64,000 nucleotides of DNA from Paraglaciecola mesophila (GTDB lineage Bacteria > Pseudomonadota > Gammaproteobacteria > Enterobacterales > Alteromonadaceae), in the NCBI RefSeq assembly GCF_009906955.1, contig NZ_CP047656.1:186001-250000 (forward strand), in the 5' to 3' direction. The notes beneath the pieces were generated by a model. That model was not told the DNA's origin. It was given only the letters and a program-made list of their open reading frames with translations, and did no database searches. This document shows positions 9,903-17,779 of this stretch, piece by piece (position 1 is the stretch's first letter; the number at the start of each line of letters is the position of its first letter). The translations under genes were made by a program, and so were the position numbers.

Positions 9903-10814
9903 TTATACTTTTTGTTCTTTTTTTGCTCGCACTGCGCCCGGGCTTACACCCAGTACACGTTTGAACGCTTTAGAAAAGGACGATTCGTTGTCATAACCGC
10001 ACGCGAGTGCAGCATGTAGGGTTGATACATTTTCATCTGCCAGCATGCTATATGCTAACCCTAAGCGCCATTGTGTCACGTATTCCATAGGGGCTTGCTG
10101 CACCACAGATTTAAATAAATCATTAAACCCTGCACGCGACATAAAGCATTGTTCGGCCAGCATCTCCACAGTCCACTTCTTGTTTGGCTGCGCATGAATA
10201 GCGCTCATTACGGGCCCAAGTTTAGGGTGGCCGGTCGCGGCTAATACACCATTGTCAGTGGGCAGATGTTGGCGGAAGATGATTGCCAAAATGGCCTCTG
10301 CAATGCGCCCCATTATCAGGGTTGAGCCTTTATTTGCTTGCTTTGATTCATCTAATAATGCACTTAACAGAAAATGAAGGCCCGTCGATTTGTCGTTTAG
10401 CGGGTGGCTTTTAATGATAATCGCCCCAGGTAAGTGCACGGTAATACTGTTGACCAAGGGGTGATTGTGGCTAAAGTAGCCACAGACTAAGCCGGTGGCA
10501 CTAGGTTGAACACCATGAGTATAATCCTGTGATAGTGCGCTATTGGTCGCTGCTAAAGGACGTGGCTCTTTGCTGATAATATGCTGACTGTCTCTGGGGA
10601 ATATCACGACATCTCCCTGAGACAATGCTATTGGCTTATCTTTTGCGTCTGTGTCACTAGGGACTGACAGATAACACGTACCATGGCTAACAATATGAAA
10701 GTTCATATAGTGTGTGCCTGAGGTGTTAATTGCCCAATCTCCACAATACTGACCGTTGTGAAATATGTTGGCCGCCACTTTAAACGTGGAAAATAACTGA
10801 TTTAATACATCCAT
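9903..10814 (-). CDS. AraC-family transcriptional regulator with cupin sensor
   Basis: A 303-residue regulator. The N-terminal ~190 residues are a cupin-type ligand-binding domain of the AraC_6 kind. The C-terminal ~100 residues hold two helix-turn-helix motifs (WTVEMLAEQCFMSRAGFNDLF and HAALACGYDNESSFSKAFKRV). Members of this subfamily often control stress or redox genes next to them. It is divergent from the YHS gene, with about 115 bp between, so that gene is the likely target; this is inference. The effector is unknown. Confidence 0.88.
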   Translation of the reverse strand: MDVLNQLFSTFKVAANIFHNGQYCGDWAINTSGTHYMNFHIVSHGTCYLSVPSDTDAKDKPIALSQGDVVIFPRDSQHIISKEPRPLAATNSALSQDYTHGVQPSATGLVCGYFSHNHPLVNSITVHLPGAIIIKSHPLNDKSTGLHFLLSALLDESKQANKGSTLIMGRIAEAILAIIFRQHLPTDNGVLAATGHPKLGPVMSAIHAQPNKKWTVEMLAEQCFMSRAGFNDLFKSVVQQAPMEYVTQWRLGLAYSMLADENVSTLHAALACGYDNESSFSKAFKRVLGVSPGAVRAKKEQKV

Positions 10815-10928
10815 AGACGCTCTGACATAACTTCTGGTTTGATAGACATAGTGGCATTACCCAATGCCACTTACACTTTCCCTCGTTGATTAATTCAATC
10901 CCTGAATATTTAAACCGAGGACACTAAA

Positions 10929-11396
10929 ATGAAAAAACGATTTACGTTAAAAGCTTTATTTACTGCTGTGGCAATCACGGCGTCTAGTTTCAGTTTCGCT
11001 GGGGTTGATACCCAAACTGATAGCAATGACGTGATTTTGGCTGGCCATGACGCCGTGGCTTATTTTACCCAGAACAAACCCGTTTTAGGTCAAGCGCAAT
11101 ACACAGCGGTTCACGATGATGCTATTTATCGCTTCAGCAGTGCACAAAATCGCGATGCGTTTAATGCTAACCCCGAAAAATATGCGCCTGCTTACGGCGG
11201 CTTCTGCGCCTTTGGTGCAACTTTCGGTAAAAAATTCGACATTGACGGCAAAGCATTTGAAATTGTTGACGGCAAATTGTATGTAAATAAAAACCCTGAG
11301 GTTTACAAAGCGTGGAAAAAAGACATTCCTAAGCACTTGATCGAAGCCAACGAACAATGGCCAAGTATCGAATTTACCCCAAGCGGTGAACTTTAA
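10929..11396 (+). CDS. Secreted YHS-domain protein
   Basis: A 155-residue protein with a signal peptide (MKKRFTLKALFTAVAITASSFSFA) and one YHS domain, seen in VILAGHDAVAYFTQNKPVLGQ, YRFSSAQNRDAFNANPEKYAPAYGGFCA and the final DIDGKAFEIVDGKLYVNKN. YHS domains are thought to bind metals; here the conserved Cys is in GGFCAFG. It probably acts in the periplasm. The GAGG before the ATG is a good ribosome site. The divergent AraC-type gene is its likely regulator. Confidence 0.85.
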   Translation: MKKRFTLKALFTAVAITASSFSFAGVDTQTDSNDVILAGHDAVAYFTQNKPVLGQAQYTAVHDDAIYRFSSAQNRDAFNANPEKYAPAYGGFCAFGATFGKKFDIDGKAFEIVDGKLYVNKNPEVYKAWKKDIPKHLIEANEQWPSIEFTPSGEL

Positions 11397-11429
11397 CTCC
11401 TGTTGTTGACGCGCGTTGATTGCGCTTAA

Positions 11430-11463
11430 ATTAACGCAGCGCATACCGGCGTTGCGTTAATAT
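11430..11463 (+). terminator. Hairpin after the YHS gene
   Basis: The 13-bp inverted repeat ATTAACGCAGCGC / GCGTTGCGTTAAT (one G-T pair) has a six-base loop and lies 34 bp after the stop codon. The following T tract is short. From here to the tRNA promoter at 11717 I see no gene. Confidence 0.6.
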
Positions 11464-11716
11464 TGTCAGCAAACCTCACTTCCCCGATCCTCGGGGAAGC
11501 GACCACCTAACTCTGTTCATCTATCTACCAGACCGGCATCTAAAGCGCTTGCGTTCATTATTTTAATAAAAATTCATTTCAGCTTTAGAACAAAAGCGTC
11601 AGACGCTCTGGGCGTGAATACTCGTGTTGCGTTACTGGAAAAGCGGCGACACTGACTGAATAATCCACAGTTTGCGTAACAAATAAGCGAACGAACAAGG
11701 GAAATCATATTTCTCA

Positions 11717-11744
11717 TTGCAAAAACGTCAAAATTCCGTATTAT
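11717..11744 (+). promoter_or_regulatory. Sigma-70-type promoter of the tRNA-Pro gene
   Basis: TTGCAA (11717-11722) and TATTAT (11739-11744) are 16 bp apart and followed by a GC-rich discriminator (GCGCGT), as is usual for stable RNA genes. The tRNA begins 13 bases later. Confidence 0.7.
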
Positions 11745-11757
11745 GCGCGTCTTCGGT

Positions 11758-11834
11758 CGGTGTGTAGCGCAGCTTGGTAGCGCACTGTCATGGGGTGTCA
11801 GGGGTCGTAGGTTCAAATCCTATCACACCGACCA
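11758..11834 (+). tRNA. tRNA-Pro (anticodon GGG), CCA encoded
   Basis: 77 bases fold as a tRNA: acceptor CGGTGTG / CACACCG, D arm with AGCTTGGTA, anticodon loop ATGGGGT with GGG at positions 34-36, T arm GGTTCAAATCC and an encoded CCA. The anticodon arm has the same internal T-T mismatch as E. coli proL, the GGG isoacceptor. The 3' end is the left boundary of the accessory island and is repeated downstream. Confidence 0.95.
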
Positions 11835-12206
11835 ATTCAACTGCCCTCAATTTCTTATACCAAGAATTCCTACTCTATCAAAAATCTCTGAACCTATGGC
11901 ATGAGCGCGAAGCGATCACAGTCGTGTTCACAAAGTTGTCGGGAACAATTTTGAACGAGCGCAGCTCGGCCCGAAGGGCGAAGCACAGCATGTGCGGAGT
12001 AAATCCTATCACACCGACCAATTCAACTGCCCTCAATTTCTTATACCAAGAATTCCTACTCTATCAAAAATCTCTGAACCTATGGCATGAGCGCGAAGCG
12101 ATCACAGTCGTGTTCACAAAGTTGTCGGGAACAATTTTGAACGAGCGCAGCTCGGCCCGAAGGGCGAAGCACAGCATGTGCGGAGTAAATCCTCTCACAC
12201 CGACCA
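11815..12206 (+). repeat. Tandem 186-bp repeat that re-creates the tRNA-Pro 3' end
   Basis: The 20-base tRNA 3' end AAATCCTATCACACCGACCA at 11815 recurs at 12001 and, with one change (CTCTC), at 12187, so the period is exactly 186 bp. The two intervening units are essentially identical. Each unit carries a GAGCGCGAAG...GAAGGGCGAAG segment also found near 30185. The pattern resembles repeated attachment sites left by integration at a tRNA gene, or unequal duplication after such an event. The long open frame across it (11774-12229) is an artefact of the repeat. Confidence 0.9.
11903..12193 (+). repeat. Two copies of a dispersed ~105-bp repeat
   Basis: The copies at 11903-12007 and 12089-12193 run from GAGCGCGAAGCGATCACAGT to the AAATCCT that re-forms the tRNA end. 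A diverged third copy lies at 30185-30303. It contains the local hairpin CGGCCCGAAGGGCGAAG. No coding potential is convincing. It may be a genome-wide intergenic repeat of this lineage. Confidence 0.7.
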
Positions 12207-12417
12207 ATCTATCTCTTATTTTTCAATAATTTACCCCATTCATTGATTGTCTCCCTAAATTAGCGTCTCATAATTGTCACAATATACAGTTCTTGTATCT
12301 TGGTTTTCAGTTGCATATTTTGTTGAACAGAATGACATCGTTACTCTCGGTCTTAATTAGATTGTTATCGAATTTGAGGTGATAAATTTCTCTAGGCTTG
12401 AAACTAGTTATTCCTGA

Positions 12418-12791
12418 GGTTTAAGCAACAAAACAAGTCAGCGTGATCTGCAAATCACTTTTATTCATCAATTTAAAAGAGCAACAAGATCAGAATGGCC
12501 CGATAAAATTCGTGTGTGCTGGTACTTCAATCCAGAAACTCTCGACTACATTTATGAACATAAAGACGAAAAATTGTCACGAATGGGTTTGTACTCTTAG
12601 GTTCGCTTTATTAGCCACTTCCTGAAGAGTTCAAAAAGAAGTATTTCGAGCTACATGAAAGGTGCCTACTTTTCATAATTTTTGAGCTTGAAATTGTTGA
12701 TTTTATCAACTCAGATAAAGTTAATGATACGGAGTTTGAAAATGTGTTTGGGGTGACGAAGTCTCGCATGAAATCTGTGTCCCTATTATGA
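12418..12791 (+). pseudogene. Decayed coding remnant, function unknown
   Basis: Two protein-like segments lie in different frames. From 12418 to 12600 the frame reads ...RSEWPDKIRVCWYFNPETLDY...MGLYS and stops. From 12615 to 12791 another frame reads PLPEEFKKKYFELHERCLLF...FGVTKSRMKSVSLL and stops. Both have an acidic/aromatic composition like small immunity proteins, and the position just upstream of an Rhs tip suggests an old immunity or cassette gene broken by a frameshift. The identity is not recognised. The rest of 12207-12889 shows no other gene. Confidence 0.45.
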
Positions 12792-12889
12792 ACATCGGTT
12801 TAATGAAGGAAGGCTGTTCATGAAAAGCGGATCATCAGACGGCACCTTACCGATAGCAATGAGTGGTAGTTATTTAACTAATTATTTAT

Positions 12890-13477
12890 ATGCAGGCACG
12901 ATACTATGATCCAGTGATCGGACGGTTTTATTCGAATGATCCGGTTGATGTAGTAAGCCACCTTAATCGCACAGGTGGAATACACGGATTCAATCGTTAT
13001 GCATACGCCAATAATAATCCGTATAAGTACACAGACCCAGATGGACGCGAAACTCGCTTGATGGTTGAAGCTCACCATTTAGACATGGATGTAGTTAATG
13101 GGAATATGACAGCAGGTGATCGGCTCAAAATTAGTGGTGCTCAAGCTGTGGGAGCTGCTATAGGCACTGTAGCTGCTGCTGGCGCAACTGCTTGCGCTGC
13201 TTCAGGAGCCTGTGCAGCGGCTGTTACAACTACAGTTGTAACGCAGGTAAGTAAAACCAAAAGTGGTGGTCCTAGAATTAAGCAAACTTCGAAAAATGGG
13301 GATACAAAAGACATCACTGACGATAGAGTTAAAGAGTACACTCCAAATACACACCCTAATGCGCCTGAGGGCGCAATGCAGAAAGTTAAGCTTGAAAATG
13401 CTCAGCCGGGTTCTAAAGGTTTTAAACGCGATCCAACAAAAGCTGAAAAAAAGCTTTTAGATGAAAAAAGAGACTAG
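12890..13477 (+). CDS. Orphan Rhs C-terminal toxin tip (module 1)
   Basis: A 195-residue reading frame that begins inside the conserved Rhs core end, MQARYYDPVIGRFYSNDPVD...GFNRYAYANNNPYKYTDPDG, and then switches to a variable domain. In full-length Rhs proteins this tip is released as an effector toxin. No Rhs body precedes it: an in-frame TAA lies five codons upstream and there is no good ribosome site. The tip has a hydrophobic Ala-rich stretch (about residues 85-115) and a basic end with PNTHPNAPEGAMQKVKLENA and PGSKGFKRDPT, a pattern I associate with other Rhs tips but whose activity I cannot name. A likely immunity gene follows after 2 bp. It is probably a silent donor module for exchange with a full rhs gene elsewhere. 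Confidence 0.8.
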   Translation: MQARYYDPVIGRFYSNDPVDVVSHLNRTGGIHGFNRYAYANNNPYKYTDPDGRETRLMVEAHHLDMDVVNGNMTAGDRLKISGAQAVGAAIGTVAAAGATACAASGACAAAVTTTVVTQVSKTKSGGPRIKQTSKNGDTKDITDDRVKEYTPNTHPNAPEGAMQKVKLENAQPGSKGFKRDPTKAEKKLLDEKRD

Positions 13478-13479
13478 TA

Positions 13480-13704
13480 ATGGATAAATCAAAGATAAAA
13501 TCGACCTTTGACAAAGATTATGGCGTAATAATCAGTGTAGAAGATGAAGATACTGCTGATCTTTTGGATGATTTTTTAACTGAAAAGTTTTTTGTTTTTT
13601 ACAATACAAGAGATAAAAATGGTCTAAAAGAGTTTATATTTGGGTTCGCTAGTTCAGTTGAGCGGGTGCAACTCATAATTGATTCATTCTTAAAAGATGT
13701 TTAG
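13480..13704 (+). CDS. Probable immunity protein for Rhs tip 1
   Basis: A 74-residue acidic cytoplasmic protein (MDKSKIKSTFDKDYGVIISVEDED...) starting 2 bp after the tip's stop codon. It has no recognised domain. The call rests on position and size: Rhs tips are nearly always followed by a small cognate immunity gene that blocks the toxin in the same cell. The acidic character would suit binding to the basic toxin end. The ribosome site lies inside the tip gene (AAAAAAGAGACTAGTA). Confidence 0.65.
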   Translation: MDKSKIKSTFDKDYGVIISVEDEDTADLLDDFLTEKFFVFYNTRDKNGLKEFIFGFASSVERVQLIIDSFLKDV

Positions 13705-13764
13705 TTAAAACTAATTATTGGAACAAAAGATCTAGGTTGAGTTTACTTTAACAGGTTTATTAAA

Positions 13765-13799
13765 TTTTGAATCCAAAGCCTCGCCCTCGCGGAGCTTTG
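13765..13799 (+). repeat. Cassette-end hairpin repeat, copy 1
   Basis: TTTTGAATCC is followed by the hairpin AAAGCCTCGC / GCGGAGCTTT with a CCTC loop, then T-rich sequence. The same unit recurs after other genes of the island. It probably works as a transcription terminator after the immunity gene. The remaining bases to 13996 show no gene. Confidence 0.8.
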
Positions 13800-13996
13800 T
13801 TTTATCAAGAGCAAGAGAACGCAAATATTGAAACAATGGGTCAGATACTTTTTAAATCACTGCCACCCTGTTTTTTGCTAAATGCTAGGTGGTATAGCGG
13901 ATGCCGAAGCTTTCTAACAAAAGCATAAACTTGGTAAGACTTAAGATATTTTGAGGGTACAATTGCCCCTATAGAAAATTGAGTGCGAGTTCAGAA

Positions 13997-14968
13997 ATGG
14001 CAGAAGAACCAACTATTCAATCTCTTCCAGATGATTTGTGTGTGAGCGTACAAGGTAACTTTGAGCAAGAAGAAGCGGAAAAGTTAGGCCATATATTTCT
14101 ACACATGCTAAAACAGTTTTCATCTAGATTTGACTTGAGCAACTTAGACGGTGTAACTATTGCTTCAGATTATCAAGGTGCACTATCAAAGCTTGACAGG
14201 GGCACTGTTACCTCGACAACTCTTCAAGCGACTGACGACCGAGTGTTAGGCGTAGCAATGGCACCAATGGTTTTAAGAGATGGAGCGCTAAAATCGCACT
14301 TGGTTTTTAATGCGTTGATCATGAACACTCTTTTTAAAGGCAGCGAGAGTGAAATTAGGCAGGGTTTACACATCGTGGCGCATGAATGCTCCCACGTTGA
14401 ATTTAATACTAAATTTGATAAATGCTTTCCAGACATATCATTAAAAAAAGTGCTACCTAGCATTACAGAAATGTTACGTTTTAATGCAGGGCAAAGCGCA
14501 TGGGATGAATATTTTGCAACGCTTTCTTCCGCAAGTTTTGGGGACAGTGGTTCAGAAGCTTACCGAGAAACTTTCCTCACTGAATTAGCACTAACCGAAA
14601 ATGTCGTTTTTGAATCACTTAAAAGTTATCAGTTACATGGTGACGTAGCAAAGACTATTGAGGAAGTTGGTAGTACTCTTGGTAGGTTGATGAAGTTTAG
14701 TGGTTATCTAATCGGAGACTCACTAGGTAAAAATATGGAGCCTATCGATATAGATGAGATTAGCCAGACTTTAGAGCACTCGTGGTTTAAGCCATATTTT
14801 AATTCACTGGTGAAAAACTTAAAGGCTTTGAACGAGAATTATGGTGAATGGTCTTCATTTAATTTATTTGATGCCATTTTAATAAACTATGACTCCCTAC
14901 TTGAACACTTTGGTGTGATAGTCGAAAACTCAGACACACCATCACCATATGTACATTTTTACAAGTAG
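13997..14968 (+). CDS. Unknown protein with an HExxH zinc-protease-like motif
   Basis: A 323-residue soluble protein of no recognised family. Residues 129-133 read HECSH within LHIVAHECSHVEFNTKFD, the HExxH pattern in which two histidines bind zinc and the Glu activates water in metallopeptidases. A Glu at about residue 156 (SITEMLRF) or in the later WDEYFATL could be a third ligand. No signal peptide is visible. The ATG at 13997 is preferred to a TTG 18 bases upstream; both ribosome sites are poor. It lies between cassette-end hairpins in the orphan-toxin region, so it may be an effector or immunity-like cassette. That is inference. Confidence 0.6.
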   Translation: MAEEPTIQSLPDDLCVSVQGNFEQEEAEKLGHIFLHMLKQFSSRFDLSNLDGVTIASDYQGALSKLDRGTVTSTTLQATDDRVLGVAMAPMVLRDGALKSHLVFNALIMNTLFKGSESEIRQGLHIVAHECSHVEFNTKFDKCFPDISLKKVLPSITEMLRFNAGQSAWDEYFATLSSASFGDSGSEAYRETFLTELALTENVVFESLKSYQLHGDVAKTIEEVGSTLGRLMKFSGYLIGDSLGKNMEPIDIDEISQTLEHSWFKPYFNSLVKNLKALNENYGEWSSFNLFDAILINYDSLLEHFGVIVENSDTPSPYVHFYK

Positions 14969-14992
14969 GTCATTTCGAAATAAAACATCACA

Positions 14993-15047
14993 TTTGAATC
15001 CAAAGCCTCGCCCTCGCAGACCTAAGGTTTGCACTCGCGGGGCTTTG
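14993..15047 (+). repeat. Cassette-end hairpin repeat, copy 2 (extended)
   Basis: TTTGAATCCAAAGCCTCGCC begins the copy as in copy 1. An extra ~20 bases with AGACCTAAGGTTT form an inner hairpin before the closing GCGGGGCTTTG arm. It lies 25 bp after the stop codon of the HECSH gene. Confidence 0.75.
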
Positions 15048-15168
15048 ATTATTACGCTTGAAAATTTTGTATAAAACAGATTCAAAACATAATCGAAAGA
15101 GAATTTAATTAAGCATTAGCGCTAACATATCCACGTTGTTTTTGTTAGATACCAAGAGGGAAAATACA

Positions 15169-15711
15169 TTGAAGTTCTTTAAAAAAGTATGGAGAAGTGC
15201 CAAAAACGTCTTTAATAATTACCACGATAAGGTAGCCTCAGCTGCTACGATTCTTTCTTTGATCTTAGCTTGGTATATATATATCGACGCCAGAATGGAG
15301 CAAAAAATAGAAGAAAATAGATTCCGTTATGCACTGCTGGACTCTCTGGCGAGTGAGTTAGATAAAGGCATAAAAGTATGTGATGCACTTACTAATAAGA
15401 GAGGAAAGCAGCTTGACGATTTCTTTTTTCAGAGACTGCCTACTATTGTGCTTCATCAATCAATCGAAGAATCATGGCTGATTTCTTCGGAGATTGGCCC
15501 CGAGTTGCTTGAGATTAATCAATCGATAGTGTTGATGAATAAAATTCTTGATGAAACGAATTCAGCAAGTTTTGCTCTCGTGCAACCAGCTACTTTTTCC
15601 TCTCGAAAGGAGTCTACAATGTTACAAAACCAAAAACGCCTATTGATTCTAAAAGATTGGTTATCACGCACTAAAGAAAACACTTTGAGTCTAAAGGACA
15701 TTTACAAGTAG
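15169..15711 (+). CDS. Small single-pass membrane protein of unknown function
   Basis: A 180-residue protein. A basic N-terminus is followed by one membrane helix at about residues 23-43 (VASAATILSLILAWYIYI), then a soluble, helix-rich C-terminal part of about 135 residues, probably cytoplasmic. No family is recognised. The start chosen is the TTG at 15169 because AAGAGGG stands 8 bases upstream; an in-frame TTG at 15136 would add 11 residues. It stands alone between two cassette-end hairpins, like the other cargo genes here. Confidence 0.55.
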   Translation: MKFFKKVWRSAKNVFNNYHDKVASAATILSLILAWYIYIDARMEQKIEENRFRYALLDSLASELDKGIKVCDALTNKRGKQLDDFFFQRLPTIVLHQSIEESWLISSEIGPELLEINQSIVLMNKILDETNSASFALVQPATFSSRKESTMLQNQKRLLILKDWLSRTKENTLSLKDIYK

Positions 15712-15727
15712 GTTGTAATTGCTTGTA

Positions 15728-15764
15728 TTTTGAATCCAAATCCTCGCCCTCGCGGGGCTTTTTG
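15728..15764 (+). repeat. Cassette-end hairpin repeat, copy 3
   Basis: TTTTGAATCCAAATCCTCGC, then CCTC and GCGGGGCTTTTTG, 17 bp after the preceding stop codon. A T run follows the hairpin, as expected of a terminator. Confidence 0.8.
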
Positions 15765-15821
15765 TTGTTTTCAAGTCTATAAGTAACGGGGCTTTATTTT
15801 TGGCGGCTTTTGAAGCCCAAA

Positions 15822-15911
15822 AGGTAAACGAGTAAACACTTTCGTTTACTAACGGTAAAGTGTTCTCCAGTCAGAATTTATGTTTACTTCAAGTAAACGA
15901 TATCGTTTACT
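15822..15911. promoter_or_regulatory. Cluster of GTTTACT/AGTAAAC half-sites
   Basis: Within 90 bp there are AGTAAAC (15831), GTTTACT (15844), GTTTACT (15882), AGTAAAC (15892) and GTTTACT (15905), plus a GGTAAAC at 15824. The last two make the perfect 20-bp palindrome AGTAAACGATATCGTTTACT (15892-15911). The two before them make GTTTACTTCAAGTAAAC. This is the layout of a multi-site operator for a dimeric DNA-binding protein. The flanking bases 15765-15986 hold no gene. Confidence 0.6.
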
Positions 15912-15987
15912 GAGGTGGTTACAGCGGAATTTTTTCTGCCTATGGTGGGATTAGTTGTTGCTAAGGTTGAATAATGGCTGAGCATCA

Positions 15988-16032
15988 CTGAAATCAAATA
16001 CATCGCCTCGCACTCGCGGACTTTGATTTCAG
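15988..16032. repeat. Cassette-end hairpin repeat, divergent copy 4
   Basis: The arms CTGAAATCAAA / TTTGATTTCAG (11 bp) enclose CGCCTCGCACTCGCGG, which is the core of the repeat. It lies just after the stop codon of the minus-strand gene at 16044, where it can act as a terminator. Confidence 0.65.
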
Positions 16033-16043
16033 AAAAAACAGCG

Positions 16044-16262
16044 CTAACACAGCAAACTTATAATTTCATCAAACGCGCCTTTGTTCCATTTTCCAAGTGA
16101 CACTTTCCCATCTGGCGTTTTGCGTTCAAGGTAGTCTGGGTAATCGGGATTTTTCCCATATAATGTTTGCCCTTGAGCTAGCAATTCTCGGCTTAATTTT
16201 CCTGATTTACTGTCATGCTCAACCTTTTTAGATAAAGCAAACACATCAATAACACTGGTCAT
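16044..16262 (-). CDS. Small hypothetical protein
   Basis: A 72-residue soluble protein (MTSVIDVFALSKKVEHDSKSG...) with a polar, charged composition and the segment GQTLYGKNPDYPDYLERKTPDG. No family is recognised. The start at 16262 is set by a strong AAAGGAG seven bases upstream; the longer frame to 16310 has no such site. The clear ribosome site makes it a credible gene. Confidence 0.6.
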   Translation of the reverse strand: MTSVIDVFALSKKVEHDSKSGKLSRELLAQGQTLYGKNPDYPDYLERKTPDGKVSLGKWNKGAFDEIISLLC

Positions 16263-16643
16263 ACTTTTCTCCTTTGGGTTCTTGATTAAATATTTTCGAT
16301 ACGTTTTCAACCTGCTGAGGCTTTACTATTCGAAATAAGATTTAACAATAAGGCATGGTCTTCGGATCTTTAAATACTGAAACGTAAGTATAGCAAATGA
16401 CACGGCTCGTCAAAGAACAAACGTAGATTCTGGAAAATTTTGGGAGCGAAGTGGAACGTGCTTATGAGCCACACTGGAACTTTTGATAAGTTCAGGTGAA
16501 CGTTTTCATGAGCTTAATCAAGTGAGTAGACTTTTCATTTGTTCCGTCTGGGCTTTTTTTATAACCAATCAGACTTATTTGTGCGTTCCACTGGAATTGT
16601 GAAATGTTCCACTAACAACAAAAAGATATAATAGGTGAGTGAG
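16263..16643. other. Intergenic stretch between two minus-strand genes
   Basis: About 380 bases without a convincing gene. They contain an imperfect direct repeat (GTGGAACGTGCTTATGAGC near 16451 and GTGAACGTTTTCATGAGC near 16496) and scattered TTCCAC/GTGGAA words that could be regulator sites. The first part must hold the promoter of the small gene at 16262. Confidence 0.4.
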
Positions 16644-17618
16644 TTAAGGTGATCTCCCATTAGGTAGTGTTTGAGAATTATTAATGATTTTAGTCGTGCC
16701 GCGATAGGAGTTCAGTTTGATTTTATTTCCAGTAGCGGCAAGAAGTGCTAGCAGGCCAAAGTTATTTCTCGTATCACTCGAATCGACAATGCCGTGAACA
16801 AAATCTAAATCTTCAATCAACTGTTCGATTTCAATGAATTGAATGTATACGCGCATCCGGTATTTAGCTTTCTCTGTTCGCTTAACTGCTACTGACATTA
16901 AATAATTGGTAAACATATTTATTGTATTGACATGGCCCAAACACCGGGCAAACGATAACGTTTTAAAGTCAGGATAAGCATTGTCGATGATAAAAGATAA
17001 ATTGGTTTTCGGGTTGTCAAAAAAGATATTCTGCATGTAGTAGCAAAACTCTTCATTGATAAATCGGAGTGACCGCCATGCTATAGCAAAAGCTACCGTG
17101 CATAGATATCCCTTAAGTAATTTTAGAAGCACGTCGCGATTTTTAACGGCATCAGTACGTAACAATGTAATGTGAGCGGCAATAACATCAAGTTCATTAT
17201 TCGTAGTCAATATACGTCCAATGGAAAGAGGTGAAAAACCGTGCTCTGCTAAACAAGTTTTCTTAATTTCCGCAGCAATTTCAGCTATTGAAGACAAAGA
17301 CTGTGTCTCAAGCTTGGCTGCTTCTTTTTCTTCACCAATCAACTCCCAGAGTGGATGGTCATATACTTTTGCCATCCCATAGCGATTGGCTGCTTTCTTA
17401 ATTTCATCATAAGTGCTTGGGTGTAATTGTGTTCGCCCATGAAAGGCGCGGGTGAACTTACCATTAACTACCTCCTGCCCAGTGACAGGATCAACATATA
17501 CCGTTCCCATAAATCGTTCACAGGCTTTCCCTGAGTAATTTATGCCCGTTGCGTCAACGAATAGCCTCATCTGATATTGTGAGCCAAGTCGGTATTGCTT
17601 GCCATATCGAGACTTCAT
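16644..17618 (-). CDS. Hypothetical 324-residue protein
   Basis: A soluble protein with no recognised domain. The N-terminus (MKSRYGKQYRLGSQYQMRLFVDATGINYSGKACERF) is basic. The middle part is rich in Leu/Ala helices, and a Phe/Tyr-rich segment with paired Asn and Asp residues lies at about 185-225. No signal peptide or membrane helix is convincing. It is divergent from the small HTH-like gene at 17780, and both sit just left of the IstA-like unit, so it may belong to the mobile element's left arm. Function is not inferred. Confidence 0.5.
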   Translation of the reverse strand: MKSRYGKQYRLGSQYQMRLFVDATGINYSGKACERFMGTVYVDPVTGQEVVNGKFTRAFHGRTQLHPSTYDEIKKAANRYGMAKVYDHPLWELIGEEKEAAKLETQSLSSIAEIAAEIKKTCLAEHGFSPLSIGRILTTNNELDVIAAHITLLRTDAVKNRDVLLKLLKGYLCTVAFAIAWRSLRFINEEFCYYMQNIFFDNPKTNLSFIIDNAYPDFKTLSFARCLGHVNTINMFTNYLMSVAVKRTEKAKYRMRVYIQFIEIEQLIEDLDFVHGIVDSSDTRNNFGLLALLAATGNKIKLNSYRGTTKIINNSQTLPNGRSP

Positions 17619-17779
17619 ATCGGAATTCCAAAAAATATTTATAAATTTCAGTTTAGTTCATATTTGGTAAGTCACGCTCAGTTATGGGGGGAGGATCGCA
17701 GTACCGCTCTGTCATCCTCCTACCGAAAAAATGGTGGGTTACTACAGTAGAAATTCGACGCCCGAATGAAGGTATGACC

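Noticed and set aside
11574..11816. Minus-strand open frame overlapping the tRNA-Pro gene
   Set aside because: It overlaps the tRNA and its promoter and has no ribosome site.
11815..12206. CRISPR array
   Set aside because: Only two long identical units without short repeats and variable spacers; the repeated part is the tRNA end. No cas genes are nearby.
11774..12229. A 151-codon open frame with two internal repeats that could look like a repetitive protein
   Set aside because: It starts inside the tRNA gene and is made entirely of the two 186-bp repeats. The repeat length is a multiple of three, which keeps the frame open by chance.
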